Below are positions 10,132 to 21,654 of a DNA stretch of 64,000 bases, in pieces; positions within the stretch are counted from its first letter, which is position 1; each line of letters starts with the position of its first letter. Position numbers and translations under genes: made by a program. The notes under the pieces are model-generated. The model was not told the origin of the DNA. It did not search any database and worked only from the letters and a program-made list of their open reading frames with translations. This stretch comes from Apostichopus japonicus (Eukaryota; Echinodermata; Holothuroidea; Aspidochirotida; Stichopodidae): positions 21,254,489 through 21,318,488 of the forward strand of contig NC_092572.1 in assembly GCF_037975245.1 (NCBI RefSeq), in the 5' to 3' direction.

Positions 10132-12032
10132 GGAGAAGGATGCTCGATCTTCAAAGAAGTAGTTGGTGTAACGTGTCAAATACTTAGTAATGCTGCATGT
10201 AATTACAATTAAGTTTGATTAATTGAGTTTTGTCGTGAAATACAAATGAAATTGGTTGGCGTTTGAAAACACCAGTAATCACTACTGATTAGTATTCGAT
10301 ATTCTAACATATATCGTGAGAGCTGGGGTGTTGGTGGTGGAGCGGCGGGGCGGGGGGGGGAGGGGAGACTGTTCTGGGCTATCCTATTTTAAATTTAAAT
10401 GTAGTCAATAGAAGTTGGCCTAGAACAACAATTAAAGTAATCAGTCGTCTTGCTAAAAGACTGAAAGGGACTCTCCACGTAGTTTAAAAAAAGAGGGCTA
10501 CTTAATTTAATTGCTTCAATGAATCACGGTCAATATGTACTACTTTAGGTTTAAAATTTTCAAATCTTAATGAATCATTAGAATGTAACGTGTATGCAAA
10601 AGAAAGTATCACATTCACATAAATAACGAACGCGGATCATCATCATACCCTGCATAAAAATCACATCTTTAATATCATACTTAAATACGGTACATCATTA
10701 ACAATGGCAGAAAATAATAACCAAAGGAAAGTAGTTTTTTAAATATGTTTGCTTATTATTGTTGTTGTTGTTGTTGTCTAAGACCAACTTTGTACAACTT
10801 CAATACCCTACAGCTATTGTGGTCAGTATGCCTACATGGATAATGAATTATTCATTACATACAGAAATTTGAGTTTCACAAATTGAATGTAGTGCTACAT
10901 AGCTTCATTGAAAGTCAATGTTTTTTCTAAATTCATTTTGCGCAAACAGGCAATTGATACGTTTTCATACGTGTTTGATTCCTATATGATGCTGGAGTAT
11001 GGTGTAACCAGATTGTAATAATATACAATCGTATAGAGCATATTTTTTATGCCCTAAGCTTGGCTTTGACACAAAATGTGGCTAATTGAAAATAAATCAT
11101 TATACGGACAGCTAGGTCTTGTGGAACATAGTATGTCAGATTGTTGGTAATAAAATACTATATAGCGTTATACATAACAGTGTGAGTTACTGTGCAAGCC
11201 CGAGCCTTACATTTAGTATTTTATTAATTCATTTATTATTACTATTTTGCATATATTTACATTATCTTCATTCGGTGTTTAAGGAAGCAAATAGCATATT
11301 TTACGGATTTTGCGCCAAATATGTTAAAAAAAGGACCAAAAATGAATATTTTAGATAGAAAAGTAATAGTGAACTACTTCGCCAAACTTCTAGAGCAGCG
11401 AAGCCCTGTCACTAAAACATTCCCGTCTCCTAAAATCCATTTACATTTTATGCATAATCTAACCTCCATCCTCCACCCTCAAAATAAACTACTAGGACAC
11501 GTGTGGAGAATGGCATGGAAACAAAAAGAAAGATATTGATATTCATGGACAATAAGAATGATACGAAAGTGTATACTGAGTAATATAGAAGTATAGTATC
11601 GAAAGGATGCTAGTTAGGCCCGTGTATAACACACACATGTCCGCACAAACAGTGTACTAAGTACATGCAGACTGAGGACACCATTGTTTCTTGCGTACCC
11701 TAACCTTAACATTATATCCCTTAAAATAACATTCTTCTGAGGACCGTCATGCTTTATACACATGATATCTGAGGACTTGGAATTCCTTTGTACAAGTCCT
11801 CAGTCTGAATTTTGTAAAGCAAGTGCATACGCACCAACGCCTACACTCACATGGATCTTTGACTTGATTGCGAAGTATTTATACCAATTAATGTCATGTG
11901 GGATTAAGTACAAATTAAGCATATTTGTTTTAATAAATTAAACACAAACTCACCTTTAACACCCACCGTGATGACTAGAACAATAAGAGTTACATTAAAT
12001 GTCCACACACTGAATGCTATGGTTGAACCCAT
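5409..12032 (-). CDS. Secreted C-type lectin with Thr/Ser-rich repeat stalk (4 exons, 338 aa)
   Basis: Spliced CDS in minus-strand order: 12032-11954, 8616-8053, 7259-7047, 5569-5409; 1017 nt in all, with three GT-AG introns, all phase 1. Residues 1-26 are a signal peptide, 27-214 a low-complexity stalk of SDP/TTT/STS repeats (likely O-glycosylated), and 215-338 one C-type lectin domain. The domain has all six cysteines of the long form (CPTDW and SSCYY; NAC; KDC; DHDC; IIC) and the WIGL signature as FWIGLND. The canonical sugar motif EPN/QPD is missing (NWDGTTSDEN occupies the place) and WND is WSD, so calcium-dependent sugar binding is doubtful. The family is secreted or matrix-associated and often acts in immune recognition; the ligand here is unknown. 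The stalk could be a separate transcript, but phase and sites join all four exons cleanly. Confidence 0.85.
6749..6903. mobile_element. Fold-back MITE in lectin intron 3
   Basis: The ends are inverted: GGGTTAATC at 6749 and GATTAACCC ending at 6903. Imperfect pairing continues inward (GTTTATGGCAG with CTGCAATAAAC). The centre is a palindromic CGGCCTTCGGCCTCG. The whole unit can fold on itself. No clear target duplication is visible. Confidence 0.65.
7047..7259 (-). CDS. C-type lectin exon 3: N-terminal half of the CTLD
   Basis: Acceptor TTTGTTTCAG before 7259, donor GTATGA after 7047; 213 nt, phase 1 at both ends. It encodes residues 215-285, including VCPTDW, SSCYY, the helix cysteine in NACHGM, the PEEN stretch and FWIGLNDLANE. 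The length and the split after the WIGL region are typical of animal CTLD exons. Confidence 0.9.
8053..8616 (-). CDS. C-type lectin exon 2: Thr/Ser/Asp/Pro repeat stalk
   Basis: A long pyrimidine tract and CAAG acceptor precede 8616; the donor AGAG/GTACGA follows 8053. The exon has 564 nt (188 codons), phase 1 both ends. It starts AATLNPPTVRS, has a charged stretch (KRETTEV, EKKETPTKE), then repeats of TTTSDP and STSSDP. The DNA behind the repeats is an 18/36-bp tandem array (about 8060-8360), so length is probably polymorphic. No hydrophobic segment: an extended, glycosylated spacer is likely. Confidence 0.75.
8063..8365 (-). repeat. In-frame coding minisatellite, 18-bp unit
   Basis: An array of 18-bp units, alternating as 36-bp pairs (GGATCACTTGAAGTACTA and GGATCACTTGTAGTAGTA on the plus strand), within lectin exon 2. 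The unit is a multiple of three, so copy-number changes keep the reading frame and only change stalk length. Confidence 0.85.
9724..9748. repeat. (AT)n microsatellite
   Basis: About 12 AT units followed by a short ATT run, just outside the left arm of the inverted repeat at 9760-10014. Confidence 0.9.
9760..10014. mobile_element. Inverted-repeat element with hammerhead-like core, lectin intron 1
   Basis: The left arm (from 9760, AGAGAAAACCAGAGAAATAAG) and right arm (to 10014) are near-perfect inverted repeats of about 35 bp. AT microsatellites lie on both sides. At 9919-9945 CTGACGA is followed by a hairpin GGTCCC/GGGACC and GAAA, the same order as a hammerhead ribozyme core with stem II. 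This suggests a Penelope-like or other retroelement terminal unit. No reverse transcriptase is present. Confidence 0.5.
10044..10130. repeat. (TA)n microsatellite
   Basis: About 43 uninterrupted TA units in lectin intron 1. Long IYIY reading frames here are artefacts. Confidence 0.97.
11954..12032 (-). CDS. C-type lectin exon 1: signal peptide
   Basis: ATG at 12032-12030 opens MGSTIAFSVWTF, followed by the hydrophobic core NVTLIVLVITVGV and K; 26 codons plus one base, ending at donor GTGAGT. Phase 1 joins exon 2 to give an alanine. It is 3.3 kb upstream of exon 2, which is the least certain link of the model; it would also join exon 3 in frame, so a short stalkless isoform is possible. Confidence 0.7.
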
Positions 12033-14247
12033 CGCTGTATTGGAGATCAGTAAAATGGTTCAATCTTATACTGACAGAGATGAAATTGACACGATACACC
12101 AAAGAGAAAAAGAACAAAAAGGGATATTGTATATGAGATAAATATATCAGTTGCGATAGTGATTTGACTTCTTAATAATCCAAATCTTCCGCGAACCTAC
12201 GTATGTAGTCAATAAATGAATTGATATGACTTAGGATAAAAAGCTTACTCCAAAGAACTCTTCTTTGTGTATTGACGTGGACGCTAATAAGTGTTGCTCA
12301 TAAAGCAGGACAAAGATAGAAAGGCGCAGAGATCAATAACTGAGCAGAAATCAAAGTACAGGAAGAAAATGATAAAAAAAGTTGTCAATTATATCATCAG
12401 CCAGAGAAGATATGATTTGTGTATTATTGGTGTTGAAGCAAGCACTAAAGAAGAGAAAAGAAGAGAAGAGAGAGAAAGAGAGTTTGAGGTGGAGAGAGGA
12501 GGAGATGGAAGTGGGGGGTGGGGGGTGGGGGGTGACGTGGACTGGCAGTCGGGCGGGGGCGGGGGGAGAAATTGAGAGAAAAGAACAACGACACAGAGAC
12601 AATTAAATACGAGGCGTTAAAAGATTGTAGATGTATGACAGATTTTGTTTATGACACATAAATCGTGATTGGTTTATACGGATGGGTCAAAGCGAAACAT
12701 GTTATGAGAAATAAGGACTAGTACGGCATTACAATATACATCGAGCACACGCGAAACCTGATTGGTTGTATGGAAACATTCAACTAAAACCTGTCCTGAG
12801 AAATGACATAAACTAGAATACGTTATGAGAAATGACATAAAACTGAAATATGTTATGAAAAATGACATGAACATGAAAACATTTAATGAGAAATGATAAA
12901 CTATTGAAGTAACGTTATACATTAATGACACAAAAGCGTGATTGCTTATATAGATACATAAAAATAAAATATAAAAATAAAACATGTTATTGAGAAATGA
13001 TGAACTATTACAGTAGTATTATATATTATGAAATAAAAACGTAATTTGTTAAATTGATACATAAAATAAAATATGATATGAGAAAGCATGAAATACTACA
13101 GAAATGTTATATGCATTCTCATATGTTTCTTTTTGTTGTTGTTTATAAACAATTATATATAAAGGTTTTCATCAACGTGTTAGTATTACTGTATCACATA
13201 TGAATATATTTACTTTACATGAAGGAGTGATGTAGTTGAATATCTACAACTCGGGGAAGAAAACTAGGGATTCCGTGAACCAATAAACCAATAAATTATA
13301 TGGTCACTATAGTCTACCGTATGTATGCTAAAACCTTAAACAAGTAAATGCCTAGATAGGATTTATTGTGTATAAGTTTTTGTGGAGTACAGAATGAGTC
13401 AGGTTGATTTACTTTCACGTCCGCATTCGCTGCACTACCTTATTCGATACAGAGGTATGACGTCACGGCTTTCAGAGCGATGACCATGTACCACCTTCAT
13501 AATGACTTACTAACTGAGGGGGGGGGGGCACTGAGTCACCCAGTGAAGCAACATGGTACTCCAGTTTGGTCCCCAAAAATAAAGATATTTACAAAAAATA
13601 TATGATTCTGATAAATTGGGAAAGCAAAATCAAAATTTTCTCATTGTTTCATACATTTACCAATTTTCATTTGTTTACTAGTGGAAAATTTGGAAATCTT
13701 CGATCTTCCCTCTCATAAACACATCGTCATATTGCTCCTTAATTCTGTATCCATGGATGCCAACATATATAGCCGCATATTCAGGGCACTGTCAAATACA
13801 CTGGAGAAATTTGAAGCTCGACAAGATCTGCACGCTTACATGAAGTAAATTAATAAATTCAGAGACCCTTGCATCACAAGAACGTGATATAACCAGTATA
13901 TTGAACTTCAAACATATTGGGAAGAGAATGTGTGAATTCTCTTTAATTTGGACTGTTTTGGGACACCACTGATAATAGCGTATATACCTTCATATATTTA
14001 TACTAATTTTGGTTAAATCTTGTCGTTCCCCTGGGTCCATTGGAGTCCAACAGTAACAACGAGAAGGGGATGTTGGCAGGGGAGCTAAAAACTGCATGGG
14101 CGTTCTCGTGTATATTATATAATCATGATCTTTGGCTTGTGACAGAGATGATTGTGATGACTCAATCATATATAGCTATACTACTTATGGTTACAGAACA
14201 GCTGTTGTGTCAGTTCTTCGCATACAGCACACACAAAAAACAATAGC
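12033..14247. other. Intergenic; no gene recognised
   Basis: Upstream flank of the lectin gene. From about 12680 to 13100 the sequence has degenerate repeats built around GTTATGAGAAATGACATA. A G-rich/A-rich low-complexity block lies at 12450-12570, and a poly-G run near 13519-13528. Open frames overlap these simple stretches and are not credible. Confidence 0.5.
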
Positions 14248-14965
14248 TAGGCCTGCATATACATAACGCGATTAACGCATTAACGCATTAAAAATTTGCC
14301 TATAGGACAATTAGTACTTTAAATCTCCATTGTGAGCCTACCTATATAGTTGTTGATATGAAACTGAATAATATAATAGCTAGGCCTGTATATATATAAC
14401 GCGATTTTTGAAGAAAAAAAAATAGAACAAACGCATTAAAATACATTTAAAATTTGCCTAGGACAATTAGTACTTCAAATCCACAATTGTGAGCCTACCT
14501 ATATAATTGTTGATATGAAACTGAATAATATAATAGCTAGGCCTGTATATACATAACGCGATTTGTGAAAAAAAAGAAAACAAACGCATTAAAATACATT
14601 TAAAATTTGCCTAGGACAATTAGTACTTCAAATCTCCATTGTGAGCCTACCTATATAGTTGTTGATATGAAACTGAATAATATAATAGCTAGGCCTGTAT
14701 ATACATAACGCGATTTGTGAAAAAAAAGAAAACAAACGCATTAAAATACATTTAAAATTTGCCTAGGACAATTGGTACTTCAAATCTCCATTGTGAGCCT
14801 ACCTATATAATTGTTGATATGAAACTGAATAATATAATAGCTAGGCCTTTAGGCGTTATATACATAACGCGATTTAAGAAAATATGAACAAACGCATTAA
14901 AAATACATTAGAAGTTTGCCTAGGACAATTAGTACTTCAAATCTCCATTGTGAGCCTGTTGTTGA
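14248..14965. repeat. Tandem repeat, period about 150 bp, five copies
   Basis: Copies start at the GCCTG landmark at about 14251, 14393, 14541, 14693 and 14844. Each contains ATAACGCGAT, an A-rich stretch, AAACGCATTAAAA, TTGCCTAGGACAATT and TGTGAGCCTACCTATAT. Copies 3 and 4 are nearly identical; the first lacks part of the A-rich block. Confidence 0.9.
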
Positions 14966-17900
14966 TATGAAACTAAAAGGATAATTTTAAAGAAGTTTAT
15001 GATGGCTTTAATGACTCTACAAGTGCTTAAAAGGGAGAACCTCTGCCGAGGAGCTTTCGTTATCGGTATATTTATCGATTCTAGCAACGTGATCGATAGA
15101 AAACATTTCAGAAATCAAACCCTTAATGTCTTTTCACGGCTGTTCCATGTTCTGTGAGATAATAGCATCTGCTATTTTTTGTATTTATTTGTTGCTTTTT
15201 CCGTGGCCGTAGCTCCATGGGAACTAGCATTACTAGTGGCATAACGTATTTTTTTTCTGAGTGTCTGTTGGATATTCTTGCTTATGTAAATATTCTGACA
15301 CCTGTATTATTTACTGACCCCTCTGGTCTCTTTGCTTCAACCAGGTAAGCTTTGGTTACCCGTGCTTTTGTTTAAGACGAATACGATCGATTAAGTATAT
15401 ACCGGGTTCTCTCTCCTCCTCAACACGAAGGATCAGGGATCGTTTCATGAAACGGCCTTCTACATGTATCGATTCGGATCTGTATTTTCCGTTTGTGTAT
15501 AGGCTTTCACTACAAATGGTTCCGTTTGTGTGTAGCCGTTCACTACATATGTTACCAACATATATCACCCATGGGCTCAGTGAAAACATGAGGCCCATCA
15601 TGCACCGCACATACGTGTTATATATTTATATACTATACTGTACGCTACGATTGCTTGTACTATTCTGTCTGTCAGTGGTGGAATGGGTGGGCTGGTGGGG
15701 GGGGGGATGGTAGAGGGGAGGATAAAAACCTGGGGACACAGTAACAGATAGCTGTATAGCAATTTTGTATACTACGTTAACATGTCTACCACTTTCAATT
15801 TAATTTTAGAAGGGTGATAGCGGGGCACATTACAACACTTTTATTTACTTTTTTAGTTTTTGCTCTGCATTGCATTATGATGACAACCAGGTTTGAGGTG
15901 TAGGCATTTGTTAGGCCCTTAGAAGCCTGGTACAACAATATTTTTATATAGCATTATCACAGCAGAATGCACATAACCTGAAATAAAGCTGTTTCAGATG
16001 ATGTAATTTGCCCATGTTGGCGCAATTTGCCCATGTTGGCGCAATTTGCCCATGTTGGCGCAAGTTGCAAAACGTGAAGTACATTGCCACATCAAGCTTT
16101 AATGAAAGAGAAAAAGAAACAGTGTATAGAAACCCATGGTCTGCAATAGAGAAAATGCAGTCAACGTATGTCTTTGAAATGGAAAGTGGCGACGTTTAAA
16201 ATGTAGTGGAGAGGCATGACAGGTTCGATTCTCTCACCCCGCCAACGCCCCCCCCCCCTCTTGCCCACGATGAAAAACGGACTCGGCAAATTTGAGGCTA
16301 ATTAAACATAAATATATTGATAGGGCAGAATTAACGTGTCCCTCATCCCCTCCTTAATCACTAGCTCGCTTTCTTGATGTCTGACTATGATACATATGGA
16401 GCACCTCAAAAATGGTTCTCAAACTTGTGTTGTATATATTTGAAGAAGGAACTTAAACAGAAGTTTCAGGCAAGTATAAAAGGTCATAGATGGACTTTGT
16501 ATTGCATAGTATATAGAACAACACACAGGACAATGCAAACAGTGGTGAATGGTATAGACTAGTAATAGTAAACTGATGAAACTTAATCTTAAATCAAAAG
16601 TTATAAAATATCTGCTTCAGTAACAGACATTTTAACAGGTTATAAAATTAATCTCTACATTCATCAATCATACAAAAATGTTATGAATTTTAGCATAAAA
16701 CATCACGCACCGGTCGTCATGCCTCCTTCCCTTCTGTGATGTACAAATCAAAAAATAGTTTCAGTCAAGCATAAACTAAATATAAAAGTGCAATAAAAGC
16801 CTTATAGTCCTAAGCTATTCTGGATGAAGGTTTTCTCAAGTGGACCATGAGCTAAAATCAGGACTCAGGTGGGATTGTAAGATACAACTAGTATATAAGT
16901 AGAATCAAATTTAAAAAACGAACAGGACAAACAACATAAGACAATTATAGTGAGACTTCTGCAGGCTTTCATTAGTAGTTTTCACCGATACCCAACAATG
17001 TTGACAACATCGTATGACATTTTGCATTTTCACTTTTTATTATTATCCTTTATTAATACTTATTTTGATGGTGGCAAGTCAAAAAAAGTAGGATAAAATA
17101 GAATTTTGAAGCACAACGTAGAAGTAAGAGAAAGGTTCAAATGGTAAGAGTAAGTGCAGTGAGATAAGAAAGGAGTCACTTGAAAGCATGTGGATAGTTT
17201 ATTTAAGGAATGCTGTTATCTGTTAGTTATTATGGTGTATGCTCATAGAGCTGGAACATGCTCTTAATTTAGGCATATTATTGAGCACTACATTAAATGA
17301 CCTTACTTGTGGGTGTGCCTGATGACGACTCACCACCTTATAAATCAGACCTTCAAAAATGTTATCAAAGGTAGATAAATGAAGAGTAATGTGAAGATTC
17401 AAGATATAATGAAACTTGAACAGCCTGTCAAAAGCTACTATTATAGATTCACCAACAGGTGTATTGGTGTAGTCACAAATAATAAAATAATGAATTGGCC
17501 TGCTGGCTGGCCTAAGACTTAACACGATAGGATGAGTTTACTTCTCAAGCTTGTCTGTGCACCACTGATCAACATCGCTTCTAACCCTGATAGTAAATCT
17601 AAGGGTATTTTTTTTTTTTGGTATTTAATTATGATCAAAACAGTTTCAAAGTAGATAAGTGTGATTTCAGGTATTTATATGTTGATGAGCGGTTGCCATG
17701 CTCTGCCATTGTAATGTCGTATAGTGATGTCAAAATTTCAGAGTTAATTACGTAAAGGGTACTTCCCCTACTCATGTGATAATCGTTGTCCAATCATAAG
17801 CATGTTTTAGGTGACGGGTTTCCGAGAGCGGAAGTTAGGGGGTTGGAAGAAGAAGTGTGCTTGTAAGTTGTAAGAAAAGAAGAGAAAATAAATCAGAGTT

Positions 17901-18424
17901 ATAACAATCAAGACGGACTCTATAAGTCTACTTTATTAGTTATTTCGTCAAGGACAGATAAGCACCCAAAACGAACAAACACAACAGTAAAATAATAGCA
18001 GTAAATGTTGAGTTGTGGCAAACAGATTTAGCTGTATTTATTACCCAGCACCAAGAGCTTTATATTTTGGTAATGGTGGTGATATATAGTATTCTTATAT
18101 ACAGTTTTATGTTGCTGCTTCTTTGAAGTGCAGTCAATAACACGTATAACATGAACATGAGTGGAATCGCAGTACTTAATGAAAGTGCTTTCTTTTAAAG
18201 TATGCATTTAACATTTCAAGTACAATCGAGCTGGTTCAATTGCAATATATAGATCAAATAGAAGTATAAATTCCTTTCATAAAGTACTTTGTAAAACAGC
18301 TGCTAAACAGTTGCTGGTAGATTTATTATGTATATAATACAAACAACATCTTTGTAGCAGTCTGGATAATAATAGTTGATAATAATGCTAATAAGAAAAG
18401 ATATTGACACAAATACAAAACATG
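14966..18424. other. Intergenic; mostly unrecognised sequence
   Basis: Holds a three-copy 19-bp repeat (TTTGCCCATGTTGGCGCAA) at 16007-16064, an imperfect repeat of about 55 bp at 15470-15560, a poly-C run near 16249, and a possible gene remnant at 17223-17525 (listed separately). Nothing else is supported. Confidence 0.5.
17223..17525 (-). pseudogene. Possible 3' coding fragment, unrecognised
   Basis: A 100-codon minus-strand frame with a protein-like middle: FIICDYTNTPVGESI, AFDRLFKFHYILNL, FEGLIYKV, and PQVRSF near the end. The general look (an LFKFHYILN stretch, then a YK and KVRSF-like ending) recalls the C-terminal part of uncharacterised animal proteins that often derive from transposons, but that is memory of style, not a match. 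No upstream exon or clear acceptor was found, so it may be a remnant or chance. Confidence 0.3.
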
Positions 18425-18775
<351 letters not shown>

Positions 18776-19081
18776 TTTTTTGACATATTTTCCTTAATTC
18801 TCATTATCAACTTCTTTCTCCATAGAGTCCAACGATTCCGCAATATCGACAGCTGCGGCTTTGAAAGATTCATATCGGTCCCCGTCGCTCCTAGTTGTGA
18901 AGGTATAAACTGAGCTGTTCCATTATGTATTCCACTTTCTATTCTGTTGTACTGACAGGTTTACTGCGTCGAGCCATTGTAGTGCGAGGGTGTGTAGGCT
19001 AGGCTTGTTAGGCTGCACAGTATTTGCGTGTTATCAGCTCTCTCAAATTTTTAATGGGTGGTATTTTTCCATCAAAATTCG

Positions 19082-19445
19082 AGATCTGCTTTATTGGCTC
19101 CAATTATAGCACGATATGGCTAGGAAATTTTTGTGATTTACGTAATCGACCTGCCATGGTCGTTAAATCGACATACAGGCTGCAGGCTTTACAATTAGCT
19201 TGCATAGCTACTTAACACCTTTAGGCTCTATATGTAAACACAGTGTGGAAATATGTTCACGTCTACAGTGTAGTTAATCATACAGCGTTCACACAAAGAC
19301 CCTCATACAAGAAAAAATATGTGACAGGCGTTGCAGACTTACTGGTAAAAACGAGGTCATTTCACGATTAAGGCAGGTCGATTACGTAATCTGAAGAAAC
19401 TTTTCCATGATAGCATGCTATAGTTTGGGTCTATACAGCAGACCT
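19082..19445 (-). mobile_element. MITE with long inverted ends (inverted copy of 38537-38914)
   Basis: The ends form imperfect inverted repeats of about 75 bp: AGATCTGCTTTATTGG at the left and its counterpart ending CAGCAGACCT at the right, each followed inward by TTACGTAATCGACCTGCC. The interior, including TTCACGTCTACAGTGTAGTT, is the reverse complement of the element at 38537-38914. TTAA follows the right end; the left flank reads TTCG, so the target duplication may be mutated. Confidence 0.85.
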
Positions 19446-19952
19446 TTAAGTCTAAACGGTATAGGAGTATAAACAGAAGAAACGAATAACTTACAGCGGT
19501 AAAATAAAAGCTCGAAAATCAATTCGTGTTAGTTCAGCGGAGAATAAATCAAAGATAATTAAATCAAAACGAGAGTACGGTCCCTTCACGTGCTGACTAA
19601 AGTCAGTTTGCCATTCTGAGCATCACTGATAGCTTTCTATGTATAGTGTGAAATTTAGAAGCCGAATTCTATCATAACATCGGATAAATTCAAGGAATAA
19701 ATAAACTATTAGCCCGTGAGCAAGAAATTTAATCATTGGCATAGTTTTTATTTTATTTCTTTCAGGTTTTCGGGTCCCTTTCTTCATGGAGACTCGCACC
19801 TACCCCTCCATCATTTTTCCTATAGTTAAATTAAATGGCATTTGTGCGACTGTTTCTGCAATAGTCAGATAGAGGACAGTCATGACGTTCGGTAGTGTAA
19901 TTAGAACAATGTCATAAATTCCTCGACCTTTTCGTACGCATTTATGTTATTC
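19446..19952. other. Intergenic; nothing recognised
   Basis: No exon, repeat or RNA gene could be identified. Confidence 0.5.
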
Positions 19953-20453
19953 CATGGATGTGCACACGCTGGGCGGCACTGCCCCCCCCCCACCCAGCAC
20001 TAAAAATTACCGCCCAGCACTGTCTTAAAAATCATGAATCCCGCCCAGCACTATTATCATCTAAAATCCCGACATTCCTAACAATATATTCAACATATAT
20101 TGGGCCTAGCCTATGCCAAAATCATACAGACTAATAATGCATCAGTTACGCATGCGAGAAACATTACTAACGGCTCTCAATCGGTCCCTTGTAAAATCTC
20201 TTTGAAACAAACTAATAACTTTTACCAGGTACGTAATATATTTCACTAAAAAAAAAATTGAAAATGTAAATTGTTAGCAAAACTAGTACTTGTGTATGTG
20301 CTTAAATAGCTACACAAGTGCCAGCCTGGGCATTTGGCATCTGAGAACCTTTAAAAATTTCTCAAAGGGGAGGGGGAAACCCCCTCCCCCTTAGACCCCT
20401 CCCCCAGGACGGCGATCAGTATACCCGGCACTCAGGAAATCCTGGGCACATCC
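19953..20453. mobile_element. Likely non-autonomous hAT-like element
   Basis: Left end CATGGATGTGCACACG, right end CTGGGCACATCC; a flanking repeat ATGTTATTC occurs at 19944-19952 and 20454-20462. The exact edge is ambiguous because the terminal bases and the flank overlap. A poly-C run lies about 28 bp inside the left end, and the right part carries the CCTTAGACCCCTCCCCCAGG motif shared with other elements here. Confidence 0.7.
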
Positions 20454-20934
20454 ATGTTATTCATATTCATAACCCTTCCTCTGGCTATATGTATATACGT
20501 ATATAAATACAGTATATAGTGTATCCGGAGTCAGCGCCCAAATTGGTACGTATCCATTCCCGGATTCCCTTCACGTGACTTCATATCGACATGAAAACCA
20601 CATATACTTTGATTTCATAGTCATATAAATTGCGGGCGTATTCCATTGATATTTAACGAGAGGAAGGCGCCCTCATTCCCACTCAGTATCATCTTTACCT
20701 TACCTCTCTACCCCTTACCTCTTTAACAGTACAGACAATTTTCGATGAGGGTGACAATTTGTGTTACGGTACACATTATTGGATGAGCATTTTATCATGA
20801 AAGTTTGCACACACAATCCCCCCCCCCCCCCCTCGCTTCTCCATCCCCTTCTGTAAATTTGGCAAAAGTTGTTGAAAACTTCGGGCAGCCTCTGGACAAA
20901 AATATGAAAACAATAGTATTGCGAAGGTTTTAAT

Positions 20935-21115
20935 ACAAGGTCACTTGTCCGAATTTTCTTCAATTCTTGCCTGAATTGTTCCCGATTCTTGCCCAAACTT
21001 TCATTCCCGATTTCCCCCGAATGGTCCCTGATATTTGCCCGAATCGTTCCCGATCCTAGCCGGAAAAGTTCCCGATTCTTGCCCGAATTGTCAGCGACGC
21101 TTGCCTGAATATTTC
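20935..21115. repeat. Degenerate minisatellite, about 24-bp unit
   Basis: Roughly seven imperfect copies built on GAATTGTTCCCGATTCTTGC. A minus-strand frame across it (20715-21122) gives GKNRE-like repeats but is explained by the array. Confidence 0.7.
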
Positions 21116-21387
21116 GACACATATGAACATTTATATTCCAAAATTACGAGGTACTCAAAATTCGGGACACTTTTCGACTGTAACCTTTCTTCGAAATGCA
21201 TCGTTTAAATGCCTTCCGGATTGCCCATGTTATAATATAGTTAGTTAGTCTCTTTCATAGGTACAAAAAATCCACCTCCATTAACGTTAATGACTGCAGC
21301 CACACAGAGTTGGGCCTATTAGTAACTTAGTAAGTAGGAAAAAGTATTTCGGAAATTCTCATTCCTAATGTGAAACACCCTTACAAA

Positions 21388-21654
21388 CAGTGGCGTACTG
21401 AAGTGGGTATGGTCCTTCCCTGGTACCAGTCAGGGGCGCCATGCCACAGCCCCCCCCCCCCAATAATAGCAAACAAGAGAAAAAAATAAGAAAAATAAGA
21501 ATGAGAATTTGCATCTATAAGCCACCTTACATAAACAAAATTTTCTCAAGGGGGACACCCCTCCCCTTAGATCCCTCCCCCAGGACGGCACCCCCTGTAG
21601 GGGGTGACAAAGGAAGGATCCGCCCGGGTAGCAACTATTCTAAGTACGCCACTG
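21388..21654. mobile_element. Non-autonomous hAT-like element
   Basis: The ends are inverted: CAGTGGCGTACT at 21388 and AGTACGCCACTG ending at 21654. Flanking 8-mers CTTACAAA and CTTTAAAA match at 6 of 8 positions, so the insertion is older. It holds a poly-C run and the CCTTAGATCCCTCCCCCAGG motif. Confidence 0.8.

Noticed and set aside
9816-10187. Reading frame ending in IYIYIY
   Set aside because: Most of its length is the (TA)n microsatellite; the rest is an inverted-repeat element.
15356-15610. 84-codon frame with repeated CSERLHTNG-like units
   Set aside because: Short imperfect tandem repeat explains it; no further coding evidence.
20715-21122. 135-codon frame with GKNRE-like repeats
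   Set aside because: Generated by a degenerate 24-bp minisatellite; no splice or family support.
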